A stretch of 46,538 nt of DNA. Origin: Chromatiales bacterium (GTDB lineage Bacteria; Pseudomonadota; Gammaproteobacteria; Steroidobacterales; BM003). Numbering within the stretch: the first letter of the stretch is position 1; each line of letters begins with the position of its first letter. Below the pieces are notes generated by a model. That model did no database searches. It saw only the letters and a list, made by a program, of their open reading frames with translations, and was not told the origin of the DNA. The stretch spans positions 1 through 46,538 of the forward strand of contig PKUM01000041.1 of the NCBI GenBank assembly GCA_002868855.1, in the 5' to 3' direction. The translations under genes were made by a program, and so were the position numbers. Shown one piece after another: positions 20,623 to 28,846 of the stretch.

Positions 20623-21177
20623 ATGAAAATTCGATTGATGATTATCCTCGCGGCCTGTGCATGGCTGACAGCCGGCTGTCAGACCACGCCTGTCGACGAA
20701 CCAACGACCGGGCCGGGTACGGCGACGTCCGGAACGGCCACCGATGATGGTGCCCAGACCAGCGGCATCGACGATGACGGGGGTTTCTCGGGCATGGATC
20801 TCGATGGCTCCCAGGCGGACGGAATCGGCATGCAGGGCGATCCGCTGCTCGAAACCCGGGTGATCCTGTTCGATTACGACAGCAGCGAAGTGCGCTCTGA
20901 CTTCAACGATGTTCTGGCCGCCCACGCCGCTTACCTTGCGGCCAATCCCTCTGTCGCGGTCCGCCTGGAAGGACATGCCGATGAGCGCGGTTCGCGTGAA
21001 TACAATATCGGCCTTGGCGAGAGTCGTGCCCAAGCCGTGCGCCGCATACTCGTGTTGCAGGCCGTCGAGGCATCGCAGATCAGGACGGTCAGTTTCGGCG
21101 AGGAGCGCCCGGCCATGTTCGGCACCTCGGAGGAAGCCTGGGAGCGTAATCGCCGTGTCGAGATTGTTTATCCATGA
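20623..21177 (+). CDS. pal: Peptidoglycan-associated lipoprotein Pal
   Basis: Pal anchors the outer membrane to peptidoglycan. I chose the ATG at 20623 because it opens a classic lipoprotein signal with lipobox LTAGC (Cys19, next residue Gln, favouring outer-membrane sorting). An upstream in-frame start at 20425 would run inside tolB. The 184-residue product has a Gly/Asp/Thr-rich tether, then the OmpA-like domain with FDYDSSEVR, LEGHADERGSREYNIGLGE and RAQAVRRIL, covering the diaminopimelate-binding residues. The stop overlaps the cpoB start by four bases. Confidence 0.96.
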   Translation: MKIRLMIILAACAWLTAGCQTTPVDEPTTGPGTATSGTATDDGAQTSGIDDDGGFSGMDLDGSQADGIGMQGDPLLETRVILFDYDSSEVRSDFNDVLAAHAAYLAANPSVAVRLEGHADERGSREYNIGLGESRAQAVRRILVLQAVEASQIRTVSFGEERPAMFGTSEEAWERNRRVEIVYP

Positions 21178-21953
21178 AGCGGCATAATCGAATTCTCTCC
21201 GCGGCGGCCGTGACTGCGCTCGTCAGTCTTGCGTTGTCGGCCTGCACAACGATGTCGAGCACCCAGCCCGATCCCACCGAAGTGAAAGTCTCGGAGCTGG
21301 AGCAACGAGTCGATATGGTCGAGCGCAGGGTAGACAACGAATCGCTGGTCCAGATGAACAGCCAGATCGCAAGTCTCGAGGAACAAGTGCGCGGATTGCG
21401 CGGACAAGTGGAGCAATTGCAGTTCGAACTGGACTCGGCGCGGAAGCAGCAACGTGATCTCTATCTGGATCTCGACGGGCGAATCCAGGCGCTCCAGGGC
21501 GGAGGCGGGTCCGCTTCGGCAGCCGTTTCTTCAGCTCCCGCAGCGGGCGTAGCGGTAGCGGCCACGGCGTCGGAGCAGGAAGCCTACCAGGCCGCGTTCG
21601 AGTTGCTTAAGCAGGGCCGGTACGACGAGGCGGCAGCAGGGTTCCAGCGGTTTCTCGGTGCATATCCCGAAAGCAACCTGGCCGACAACGCACATTACTG
21701 GTTTGCCGAGACGTTCTATGTCACGCGAAAATTCGCGGAGGCGCGTGATGCATTTCAGGTCGTCGTGGACAAGTTTCCGATGTCGCGCAAGATGGCCGAT
21801 GCTTTGCTGAAAATCGGGTTCTGTAGCTACGAGTTGCAGCAATGGCAGGATGCTCGTGCCGCGCTGAACCGCGTCGGCAGTGAATATCCCGACAGTACCG
21901 CGGCACGTCTGGCGAATCAGAGACTTCAACGCATGGACAGCGAGGGTCATTGA
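21174..21953 (+). CDS. cpoB: CpoB/YbgF cell-division coordinator
   Basis: CpoB couples outer-membrane constriction (Tol-Pal) with peptidoglycan synthesis. The 259 residues contain an export signal, a coiled-coil trimerisation segment (about 35-105, heptads such as VSELEQRVDMVERRVDN), an Ala/Ser linker and C-terminal TPR repeats (EAYQAAFELLKQGRYDEAAAGF and HYWFAETFYVTRKFAEA). The signal ends in LSAC (Cys24), which reads as a lipobox; E. coli CpoB is soluble periplasmic, so this one may be membrane-anchored. ATGA overlap with pal indicates coupling. Confidence 0.92.
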   Translation: MKRHNRILSAAAVTALVSLALSACTTMSSTQPDPTEVKVSELEQRVDMVERRVDNESLVQMNSQIASLEEQVRGLRGQVEQLQFELDSARKQQRDLYLDLDGRIQALQGGGGSASAAVSSAPAAGVAVAATASEQEAYQAAFELLKQGRYDEAAAGFQRFLGAYPESNLADNAHYWFAETFYVTRKFAEARDAFQVVVDKFPMSRKMADALLKIGFCSYELQQWQDARAALNRVGSEYPDSTAARLANQRLQRMDSEGH

Positions 21954-22005
21954 TCTCTGCGAATAGCCGGACGGTGATAGTGCCGGGTCCGGTGCGGCGA
22001 CCTAA

Positions 22006-22680
22006 ATGAACGTATCCGGCAAAACCCAGTTGCCCGCCGCCGAGCGCCTCAAGATCAGCGAGATTTTCTATTCGTTGCAGGGCGAGGCGGCCAGCACCGG
22101 AAAGCCCACGGTATTCGTGCGTCTGACCGGCTGTCCCTTACGCTGCACTTATTGCGATACCGAGTATGCGTTTTTTGGCGGCGAATGGATGGGTTTCGAC
22201 GCAATCATCGAGCGTGTCAGGCAGCATGGTGTCGATCGCGTATGCGTTACCGGCGGCGAGCCACTGGCACAGAAAAACTGTATCGGGTTTTTGCGGTTGC
22301 TGTGCGATAGCGGATTCGACGTCTCGCTCGAAACCGCCGGCGCGCACGATATTTCAGCGGTCGATTCGAGGGTGGTTCGGGTTGTGGATGTAAAAACTCC
22401 GGGCTCCGGCGAGCACCATCGCAATCGGGTCGAGAATTTTGCGGATATCGGCGATCGGGATTTGCTCAAATTCGTAATCTGCGACCGCGGTGATTATGAG
22501 TGGTCGCGGCAGCAGGTGGTCGACCGGCAACTCGATCGTATTTGCGAGGTTTTGTTTTCACCGTCTTTCGGGCAGCAGGATCCGGCGGCACTGGCCGAGT
22601 GGATACTGGAAGACCGACTGCCGGTACGGTTGCAGTTGCAACTGCACAAGCAACTCTGGGGCGAGGAAAAGGGCCGATGA
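22006..22680 (+). CDS. queE: 7-carboxy-7-deazaguanine synthase QueE
   Basis: QueE is a radical-SAM enzyme converting carboxytetrahydropterin to 7-carboxy-7-deazaguanine in queuosine synthesis. The 224 residues contain the iron-sulfur motif [14 protein letters not shown] (CxxxCxxC), the substrate-region [21 protein letters not shown] and the SAM-binding CVTGGEPL. Family members of this size have the shortened barrel. The gene lies between cpoB and queC, as in Pseudomonas-type genomes, and overlaps queC by four bases. Confidence 0.94.
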   Translation: MNVSGKTQLPAAERLKISEIFYSLQGEAASTGKPTVFVRLTGCPLRCTYCDTEYAFFGGEWMGFDAIIERVRQHGVDRVCVTGGEPLAQKNCIGFLRLLCDSGFDVSLETAGAHDISAVDSRVVRVVDVKTPGSGEHHRNRVENFADIGDRDLLKFVICDRGDYEWSRQQVVDRQLDRICEVLFSPSFGQQDPAALAEWILEDRLPVRLQLQLHKQLWGEEKGR

Positions 22681-23360
22681 ACGAGCCGCGAAATCCCCGC
22701 GCCGTGGTGCTTTTGTCTGGTGGTCTGGATTCGGCAACGGTTCTGGCGCTCGCGATCGAGCGCGGCTTCGAGTGCTTCGCCCTGAGTTGTTTTTACGGGC
22801 AAAGGCATGAATCTGAACTGCGTGCTGCGGCGAGAGTGGCGCAGCGACTCGGCGCAAGTTCGCACAAGGAAATGGGCATCGATCTGGCCGGGATTGGCGG
22901 TTCGGCATTGACCGATCCGCAAATCGCGGTGCCGCAAACTGCGACCAGCGGAATCCCGGTTACCTACGTTCCGGCGCGCAATACGATTTTCCTCTCTCTC
23001 GCTCTGGGTTGGGCCGAAGTCCTCGGGGCCGACGACATTTTTGTCGGCGTCAATGCGGTTGACTATTCCGGTTACCCGGATTGCCGGCCGGAGTTCATTG
23101 CGGCGTTTCAGGCATTGGCGGCGGTGGCGACCCGGGCCGGTGTCGAGGGTGGCGGGCCAGTTATTCACGCGCCCTTGATCGACCTCGGCAAGGCGGAAAT
23201 TATCGAGCTGGGGCTCGCCCTGGGGGTGGACTATTCGGTGACCGTCTCCTGCTACTGCGCGGATGACGATGGCCGCGCGTGTGGCACCTGCGATTCCTGC
23301 AGAATTCGGCGCGAGGGGTTCGCGGCGGCGGGGATCGCGGACCCGACCCGATATCGCTAG
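22677..23360 (+). CDS. queC: 7-cyano-7-deazaguanine synthase QueC
   Basis: QueC converts 7-carboxy-7-deazaguanine to preQ0 with ATP and ammonia. The 227 residues show the PP-loop [16 protein letters not shown], the [10 protein letters not shown] and [17 protein letters not shown] segments, and a C-terminal zinc site made by [18 protein letters not shown] set the start at the ATG overlapping the queE stop (ATGA); a longer frame from 22500 would run through queE. The downstream TIR gene is tail-to-tail with a one-base gap. Confidence 0.95.
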   Translation: MNEPRNPRAVVLLSGGLDSATVLALAIERGFECFALSCFYGQRHESELRAAARVAQRLGASSHKEMGIDLAGIGGSALTDPQIAVPQTATSGIPVTYVPARNTIFLSLALGWAEVLGADDIFVGVNAVDYSGYPDCRPEFIAAFQALAAVATRAGVEGGGPVIHAPLIDLGKAEIIELGLALGVDYSVTVSCYCADDDGRACGTCDSCRIRREGFAAAGIADPTRYR

Positions 23361-23361
23361 G

Positions 23362-24474
23362 TCAGGACAGCAGACCGTTGTGCTGGTCCTGCGACCAGAT
23401 GCTCCAGGTGATCGCGCCAGTAAGCGCGCCAACCGGCCCGAGAAGAATGCCAAAGTGGAGCAGGCCCTGGAGAAGGTCGCCCCGATCGAACAACACGAAG
23501 ATTACCGTGACAAGGAGTAGTTGCGCTGCCCAGCCTGCGGCGGCGCTGTGCAGCGTTCCCCGGCTGGGCCCCGCCAGCGTACTGATAATGGCGCCGATCA
23601 GTCCCCAGCATAATGCGATTACCAGCGCCACCAGGCTGGTCGCCAGCGCTTCGTAGGGCTGAAGTCCGCGGATCGCCGCGAACGCATAGGTGGTGGCATG
23701 GGTCGCCACGAACCCCGCCGCTGCCGAAGTTGCCGCGACTTTCATCGCGACCGGAAGCAGGTGGCGAACCGGCGCCACCCAGTCATCGATTTCCTCGCGG
23801 GTTTCATTTGGCGCTGGAGGCGCCACCGCGCCCGGTTGCGGCGTCGTTTCGACTCCGCCCACGCTCTCGCCACGGTTTTTCGCCTGTCCCGGCGCGGTCG
23901 CATCATCGAGGAAGTTCTCGCGAACGGATTTGTCCGGTTCGGCGCCAACATGCGCTAGCAACTCGTCGCGGCGTTTATCGAGTTCTCGCGCAAGCCGTGC
24001 CCGATTGATAGCGTTCAGCTGCGCCTCGATTCCACGGACGAGCTTCTCGGTATCGGCCGTGAAGCCGGCATGACTGATCCGGGCACCATTGCGTCGCGCA
24101 AGCGCTCTCAGGTCGTCGGGTAATTCGACTTCACGCGGTGACTGCGCTTGTTCCACGAACACCGGGATTATCGGAATATCGCGCTTCAGCGCTGCAAGTA
24201 TTTCAAGCCTCACGTAGTCTTGCGGATCGTCGAGTCGGCGCTTGCCTTCCGCGTCCTTTGCGTCGAGCCAGTCCGGACCGATGACGACCAGCATCAGGTC
24301 GCATGCGCTGACCGATTCCTCGATCTTCTCCACGAAGTCAGTACCGAGCGGAATAGCATCGATATCGAAAAAGATGTCTTTCTCATTGAATTTATCGCAC
24401 AGGCGATCATAGATACGGCCGGTCGCGTGCGAGGCGTCGGCGCGCCGGTAACTCAGAAAAATTCGTCCGCTCAC
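23362..24474 (-). CDS. TIR-domain membrane protein
   Basis: A 370-residue protein with an N-terminal TIR domain (about 1-140): RIFLSYRRADAS is box 1, DIFFDIDAIPLG the BB-loop region, and Glu91 in DYVRLEILAAL sits where catalytic TIR NADases carry their Glu. A Lys/Glu-rich linker with a Pro/Ala segment follows (about 150-225), then roughly four hydrophobic segments (AMKVAATSAAAGFVATHA, SLVALVIALCWGLIGAIIS, AAQLLLVTVIFVLF, LLHFGILLGPVGALTGAITW). TIR domains in bacteria hydrolyse NAD or mediate assembly; here membrane-anchored signalling or defence is an inference. No obvious partner gene adjoins it. Confidence 0.8.
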   Translation of the reverse strand: MSGRIFLSYRRADASHATGRIYDRLCDKFNEKDIFFDIDAIPLGTDFVEKIEESVSACDLMLVVIGPDWLDAKDAEGKRRLDDPQDYVRLEILAALKRDIPIIPVFVEQAQSPREVELPDDLRALARRNGARISHAGFTADTEKLVRGIEAQLNAINRARLARELDKRRDELLAHVGAEPDKSVRENFLDDATAPGQAKNRGESVGGVETTPQPGAVAPPAPNETREEIDDWVAPVRHLLPVAMKVAATSAAAGFVATHATTYAFAAIRGLQPYEALATSLVALVIALCWGLIGAIISTLAGPSRGTLHSAAAGWAAQLLLVTVIFVLFDRGDLLQGLLHFGILLGPVGALTGAITWSIWSQDQHNGLLS

Positions 24475-25014
24475 TGCCGGGTCCGACGCGCAGGGCGTTG
24501 CCGGGCAGGGGGCACGGTGACGATGACGAAACGCGGATCGCTGTTTGCCGATCGACGGACGTCGCGTACTTTCCTGCGGTTGCGATCACGCATGGAATTC
24601 CGATTTCCTGTGCGAGTCATTCCTGCTTTCGGGTTTGAAAGTAATCCCTAAGTGTGTGTTCCGTAAAGTCCCAAGCGGTAAAAATGTGCGGATTTGTATC
24701 ACTTGCCGATGCGATTGACGATGGTTTCTGCGGGCGCGGCGACGTGCATGTGGCCGGTTTGCCGAGTCTGAATGAAGTACGTGGGGTATGTATTTCCCAT
24801 GCTGACGCTGACCGATATTGGCTGCACCGGTAGCGGTTGCTGCATCTCTGGAGGCAATCCTCGAACGTGGTTTTTGCAGGCATAGCGCAACGCCCGACAA
24901 TTCCGTAAAATGCCGCCCTCGTCCCGTGGAGACGGCAGCCGTTGATCATTTCGGCGGGCCGGCCAGCATGGCTTTGAGTGGCCACTTTCCGGGTACGGCA
25001 AGACTTCCCCAAGG
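24475..25014. other. Intergenic stretch upstream of TIR gene and tRNA-Lys
   Basis: About 540 bases with no convincing gene. Short open frames on both strands lack family character and ribosome sites. The stretch must hold the promoters of the leftward TIR gene and of the rightward tRNA-Lys. A TAAAAT sequence near 24906 could be a -10 box for the tRNA, but I see no good -35 at normal spacing. Confidence 0.5.
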
Positions 25015-25090
25015 GGGCCGTTAGCTCAGTTGGTAGAGCAGCTGGCTTTTAACCAGTTGGTCGTAGGTTCGAATCCTACACGGCCCACCA
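25015..25090 (+). tRNA. tRNA-Lys (UUU)
   Basis: A complete 76-base cloverleaf with encoded CCA. The acceptor arms are GGGCCGT and ACGGCCC, the D-arm includes AGCTCAGTTGGTAGAGC, the anticodon stem-loop is GCTGG-CTTTTAA-CCAGT with anticodon TTT at 25048-25050, and the T-arm has GTAGGTTCGAATCCTAC. The encoded CCA is at 25088-25090. In Pseudomonas-type genomes tRNA-Lys follows queC directly; here the TIR gene has been placed between them. Confidence 0.97.
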
Positions 25091-25553
25091 TTAATTCATT
25101 TAAAACAAAAAGATAAATAGATTTCATTAAGTTAATTATCGATTGGTTTCGGTTGCGGCTGCGGGCGCTTCCGGGCACCCTCTTGCAGCCGGTTGCAGCT
25201 GCCGGGACGAAGAATGCGGTGCGCACGCCATGCTGTGTGCGGGGTGGGGAGAGACACGAGTCCGTTCCGTCACAGCCGGCCATTCAAGTCCTGCACCCGC
25301 TTGAGGCCGGGTTCGGGGTGGCATGTTGGCAGACGCAGTCTGGCCTTTTCGGGTATGGGAAGAAACGCGCCAGGCTCGTGCAGGATCGACCCGGGCCCGA
25401 CGGCCAGACACCCGACTGCGAACGATTGAGCAACGCGGCGGGCAATGAGCAGTGGGGGCGCTGCAACGAAGGGGCGGGGGTTGCGACAGGGTGGACTGGG
25501 ATGTGCGCAAGCACGCGACAAATGCGCACCCGGCCGCAACGCGAGCGCAGCGA
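25091..25553. other. Gene-poor stretch downstream of tRNA-Lys
   Basis: The first ~50 bases are strongly AT-rich, then the composition turns GC-rich. Overlapping open frames of 80-157 codons exist on both strands but have Pro/Arg/Ser-rich, non-domain sequence and poor starts, so I do not call them. One minus-strand frame reads CHPEPGLKRVQDLNG, which looks like translated repeat DNA rather than a protein. No structured RNA was recognised. Confidence 0.4.
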
Positions 25554-26068
25554 TCAGGTCGTGAGTGAGATCTCGAAGAGCATTGGCCGCTCGTCCTCGT
25601 AATCCACATAGGATCGGAATTTCATGCCGAGTTTTCTGGTGACGTTGGCCGAGGCCTCGTTGCCGTCGAGCACCAGAGCGATGATTTTTTCAGTGCGAGG
25701 TCGTCGCGTGCGTGGGCGAGCGTCGCCGCGCCCGCCTCGGTTGCGTAGCCGTTGCCCCAATGCCTGGTCTTATAGCGATAGCCGAGTTCGTCCATGCCGA
25801 GCTGGGGCAGGTGCTTTATGCCGCAGAATCCGATCAACTCATCGGTCTGCTTCAAAATTACCGCGAGTCGACCGTAACCGTATTTTTCGTAATCGGTTAA
25901 CGGCGCTTGCTGCATGAATCGGCGCGCTTCATCGAGATCGGCAAAAGGTTGCGGTTGCGCATAACGGATGACATCCGGATCGCTGCCAAGCTCGAAGAAA
26001 TCCTCAATATCGGCGAGCGAAAAACGCCGCAATAGCAGACGCTCGGTTTCGAATTCCAAAGTAGTCAT
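25554..26068 (-). pseudogene. GNAT N-acetyltransferase (RimJ/RimL type), frameshifted
   Basis: The frame from 26068 encodes MTTLEFETERLLLRRFSLAD, YGRLAVILKQTDELIGFCGI and HWGNGYATEAGAATL, a typical RimJ/RimL-like acetyltransferase N-terminus with the acetyl-CoA-binding Q/R-x-x-G-x-G/A analogue. After LALKK the reading frame turns to nonsense. The neighbouring frame continues perfectly with IIALVLDGNEASANVTRKLGMKF and ends at 25554. The switch falls in a run of six T (25685-25690; six A in the gene). One more A would restore a 171-residue protein. It is either a recent loss-of-function deletion, a sequencing error, or slippage. The reaction would be acetylation of an amine substrate. Confidence 0.8.
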
Positions 26069-26198
26069 GTCACTCGCCTCTCGCGCTCTGTTTGCGCAGT
26101 TCGTTGTATGCGCATGACTCGTCTTTACTGGGGTCTCGGATCCTGAACGCGTTGCAGGGGTATTGGCCAGGTCCGTCCTGAGACCGCGCCAATGCCTG

Positions 26199-27359
26199 TC
26201 AGCTGCAAAAATCCTGATAGTCGCTGTAACCGGGAAATTCGCCTTCGCCTGAGCAATACTCGCAATTCGGATCGGGTTGAATCCGGTGCGTTGTAAACCG
26301 CGCCTGCAATGCATCGTAATGGAGCAGTCTCGATGTAAGAAGGTCGCCAAGCCCGAGCAGGAGTTTTAGCGTTTCGGTCGCCTGCAAAAGTCCGATCACT
26401 CCCGGAAGCACTCCCAGAACGCCGGCTTCGCCGCAGCCAGGCGCAAGTTCCGGTGGGGGCGGTTGCGGATAAAGACATCGGTAACAGGGGGTCGGTTCAT
26501 CCGGTTGCGCGGGCCAGAAAACAGATGTCTGGCCTTCGAACCGGAACACGGATCCGTAGACGTTTGGCAGTCCGAGACGCACGCAGGCGTCATTGATCAG
26601 GTACCTGGTCGGGAAATTATCCGTTCCATCGATGATCACCTGGTGGTCGGCGAAGAGTTCCTCTACATTCGTGCGGTCGAGTTTTTGGTCGACGGCGTTG
26701 ATTTTGACATCCGGATTGAGCGCCTTGAGCCGCGTCCTGGCTGCCTCCGTTTTCGGCAAGCCGGTATTGGTGTCGGAATAAAGGACCTGGCGTTGCAGAT
26801 TGCTCCGATCAACCACATCGTGGTCGACCAGGGTCAATGTCCCAACTCCGGCCGCAGCGAGATACAACGCAGCGGGAGAACCCAGCCCACCGGCACCGAC
26901 AAGCAGGACCCGGCTTTGCAACAGGGTGTGTTGTCCTTCCAGGCCGACCTCGGGCAGCAACAGATGGCGGGAGTAGCGTTGCCGTTGATTTGCGCCCAGA
27001 CTCACCGGGACTTCGAGCGGAAGTCGTTCCGACTTCCAGCGAACGAAGCCGCCGGCTACGGAACGAACATCGCTGTATCCGACCGCGAGCAGATTGTCAG
27101 CGGCCAACAGGGAGCGTACGCCGCTGTTACAAAGCAGCAGAACTGTCGCACCCGGATCCGGCGCGTGATCCTCGATATTGAGCTCGAGCCGGTCCCGGTT
27201 TAGCAGTGCGGCCCCGGCAGGAATGCCGAGGGAGGTTTCTTCGGGTGTGCGGATATCGATCAGGACCGAGCCGTTTTCCTGGAGGGCCTTGGCTTCCGCG
27301 GGCGAGACTTCGGCAATCTTCTTTCTAAGGCGTGCGAGCGTTGCGTCTTTCAGGCTCAT
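26199..27359 (-). CDS. Rhodanese-E1 fusion (MoeB/ThiF-type adenylyltransferase)
   Basis: This 386-residue protein activates a ubiquitin-like sulfur carrier. Residues ~10-115 form a rhodanese domain with active-site Cys77 (LLLCNSGVRS). Residues ~125-386 form an E1/MoeB domain with nucleotide motif LLVGAGGLGSPAALYLA (Gly155-Gly160), Arg-containing RSNLQRQVLY, the zinc pairs Cys292/Cys295 (CYRC) and Cys366/Cys369 (CEYC), and Cys309 in GCGEAGVLGVLPG near the E1 crossover loop. The rhodanese is N-terminal, unlike eukaryotic MOCS3/Uba4 where it is C-terminal. It starts two bases after the Ubl gene, whose product is its likely substrate for adenylation and thiocarboxylation. It could be the cell's MoeB or a dedicated E1. 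Confidence 0.85.
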   Translation of the reverse strand: MSLKDATLARLRKKIAEVSPAEAKALQENGSVLIDIRTPEETSLGIPAGAALLNRDRLELNIEDHAPDPGATVLLLCNSGVRSLLAADNLLAVGYSDVRSVAGGFVRWKSERLPLEVPVSLGANQRQRYSRHLLLPEVGLEGQHTLLQSRVLLVGAGGLGSPAALYLAAAGVGTLTLVDHDVVDRSNLQRQVLYSDTNTGLPKTEAARTRLKALNPDVKINAVDQKLDRTNVEELFADHQVIIDGTDNFPTRYLINDACVRLGLPNVYGSVFRFEGQTSVFWPAQPDEPTPCYRCLYPQPPPPELAPGCGEAGVLGVLPGVIGLLQATETLKLLLGLGDLLTSRLLHYDALQARFTTHRIQPDPNCEYCSGEGEFPGYSDYQDFCS

Positions 27360-27361
27360 TG

Positions 27362-27640
27362 CTATCCCCCCGCCACGGCCGGAATGATAGTCACGATGTC
27401 CCCATCCGCCAGCCTGGTTTCGAGACCGCTCGAGTCGCGGATATTTGTTTCTCCGACGAAGATATTGACGTAGGCTCGTACCGCGCCGTCCTGGTCGACG
27501 ATGCGTTGGGACAGTAGCGGAAATCGTTCCGCGAGCTTCTCGAGTGCGGTCCCTGCGGTGACGGCCTGCAACTCGAGCTCGGCCATGCCGCCGGCAAATT
27601 CGCGCAGAGCCGCCGGTATACGGATTGTTACGTTCTTCAT
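27362..27640 (-). CDS. MoaD/ThiS ubiquitin-like sulfur-carrier protein
   Basis: A 92-residue beta-grasp protein: MKNVTIRIPAALREFAGG at the start, LEKLAERFPLL in the helix, VNIFVGETNIRDSSGLETRLADGDIVTIIPAVAGG at the end (residues 58-92). The free C-terminal Gly91-Gly92 is the mark of MoaD, ThiS and CysO, activated as adenylate and thiocarboxylate by E1 enzymes. The gene overlaps the JAMM gene by four bases and lies two bases from the E1 gene. No MoaE partner is adjacent, so a role other than molybdopterin synthase is possible. No extension follows the Gly-Gly, so no processing is needed for activation. Confidence 0.88.
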   Translation of the reverse strand: MKNVTIRIPAALREFAGGMAELELQAVTAGTALEKLAERFPLLSQRIVDQDGAVRAYVNIFVGETNIRDSSGLETRLADGDIVTIIPAVAGG

Positions 27641-28071
27641 TGGCTCAGTTGGTCCTCGATCATTCGGTTATCCACGAACCGCCAGGCGCCCAGCTGCATC
27701 GTTCCGTCGTCGCGAAAACCCGCGATCACATAGCACCAGTCGGGCCATGCAAGATCGCGATCCGTCGCGGAGGGCAGTATCGGGCCATGCGGGTGCGAAT
27801 GCCAGGCACCGATAACGTCGCGATTGCGCGCATGCGCTTCGTTCTCGACCCGCAGGAAATCGACGGGAGCAATTTCATAATAGCTGTGACGGTCGCGACG
27901 GGTGTAATTTGCGAGAACTGTAACGGATTCGATTTCGGCCTGCCCCGTGCGCCGCGTGCCGACCAGCAGGCCACATGCTTCGATCGGCTTCGCCGCGGCT
28001 GCCGCTCGCCCGATCGAACGCCGATGCGATGCGGAAAGCATGACTTGAATCGATTCGTATCGTTTCGCCAA
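27637..28071 (-). CDS. JAMM/Mov34 zinc metallopeptidase
   Basis: A 144-residue JAB/MPN domain with a complete JAMM site: Glu31 in KPIEACGLLVG, His91 and His93 in AWHSHPHGP, and Ser101/Asp104 in PSATDRD. Bacterial JAMM proteins beside ThiS/MoaD-like genes cleave at the carrier's Gly-Gly, as Mec+ does for CysO-cysteine. Here it probably hydrolyses bonds formed at Gly92 of the neighbouring Ubl. Its start is 22 bases after yqeC and its stop overlaps the Ubl start, so the two are co-translated. Confidence 0.87.
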   Translation of the reverse strand: MAKRYESIQVMLSASHRRSIGRAAAAAKPIEACGLLVGTRRTGQAEIESVTVLANYTRRDRHSYYEIAPVDFLRVENEAHARNRDVIGAWHSHPHGPILPSATDRDLAWPDWCYVIAGFRDDGTMQLGAWRFVDNRMIEDQLSQ

Positions 28072-28093
28072 CGTTCGACTCCGCCCGTGCCCG

Positions 28094-28846
28094 TTATCGG
28101 GTTATTACGGCAACGACCTGTGATTCTCGGCGGCGCATGCACGCGAGCACGACGTGGTCGAATCGCGTGGTCTGGTCGAGAGCTATCTCGGCGGTTTCTC
28201 TGGCCAGTTGCGCCGTTTTTTCGTCATCGACCATATTTATCAACGGAACAACGCGCATGCCAGCCGCGCCTTTCATCAACCCGTCCGGGCTCGACAGCAG
28301 GCGTGCCACGTGAGCCGGCGCAATAAGCTCACCGTTCTTCAGGCCGGTTATCGCCGCGGCCTGATCCGGGCGGTGCACGACCGACGCGTCGAAGCCGCGT
28401 CCGATAGCGGCGGCCGAAACTACAGTCACCAGCGTAGTGGTGGACCGCGGCAGTACCGGTTCGTGCTCCGCGGGTGCCTTGAGCAGGCGCATCCGGGCAC
28501 CATCGGCTTTTACCAGTGTCACGTCGAAGCCGCCGAATTCGTGCAGATGCTCGATCATCTCAATGGGCACACCGGCGTGGCGGCCCGGACGACTGCTCGG
28601 CGTTGCATAACCGATTTTTTGCGCGCCGCATGCGGCGACTGCCGCGGCGAGCTTTGCCGGTTCTTCGATGATCTCGTGGAGTCCGAGCGTGGCCGGGAAA
28701 AAGGTCGTATGCGCGCTTGCCGTCAACGCGACCCGGCCGGGGTGTCCTTGCGCAAGACGGTACAGGGTACTCTTTTTTCCACCGGCCCCGACCGTGCAGA
28801 TGATGCCGCGGCGTGCCTCCAGCGCGTCCAGGAGTTCTTCGTTCAA
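28094..28846 (-). CDS. yqeC: YqeC-family hydroxylase accessory protein
   Basis: A 250-residue protein with a P-loop near the N-terminus (ICTVGAGGKKSTLYRLA) followed by VALTASAHTTFFPATLG, and a later DVTLVKADGARMRLLKAPAEHEPV. These match YqeC, named for its co-occurrence with selenium-dependent molybdenum hydroxylases. Its role is thought to be cofactor maturation. I chose a TTG start at 28846: it overlaps the BNR gene stop (TTGA) and has GGGAGA seven bases upstream. An ATG at 28921 would add 25 residues overlapping that gene. No selenium genes are visible, so the selenium label may not apply here. Confidence 0.75.
   Translation of the reverse strand: MNEELLDALEARRGIICTVGAGGKKSTLYRLAQGHPGRVALTASAHTTFFPATLGLHEIIEEPAKLAAAVAACGAQKIGYATPSSRPGRHAGVPIEMIEHLHEFGGFDVTLVKADGARMRLLKAPAEHEPVLPRSTTTLVTVVSAAAIGRGFDASVVHRPDQAAAITGLKNGELIAPAHVARLLSSPDGLMKGAAGMRVVPLINMVDDEKTAQLARETAEIALDQTTRFDHVVLACMRRRESQVVAVITR

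Noticed and set aside
25136-25609. Pro/Arg/Ser-rich frames on both strands after tRNA-Lys
   Set aside because: Low-complexity composition, no start context and mutual overlap; treated as non-coding.
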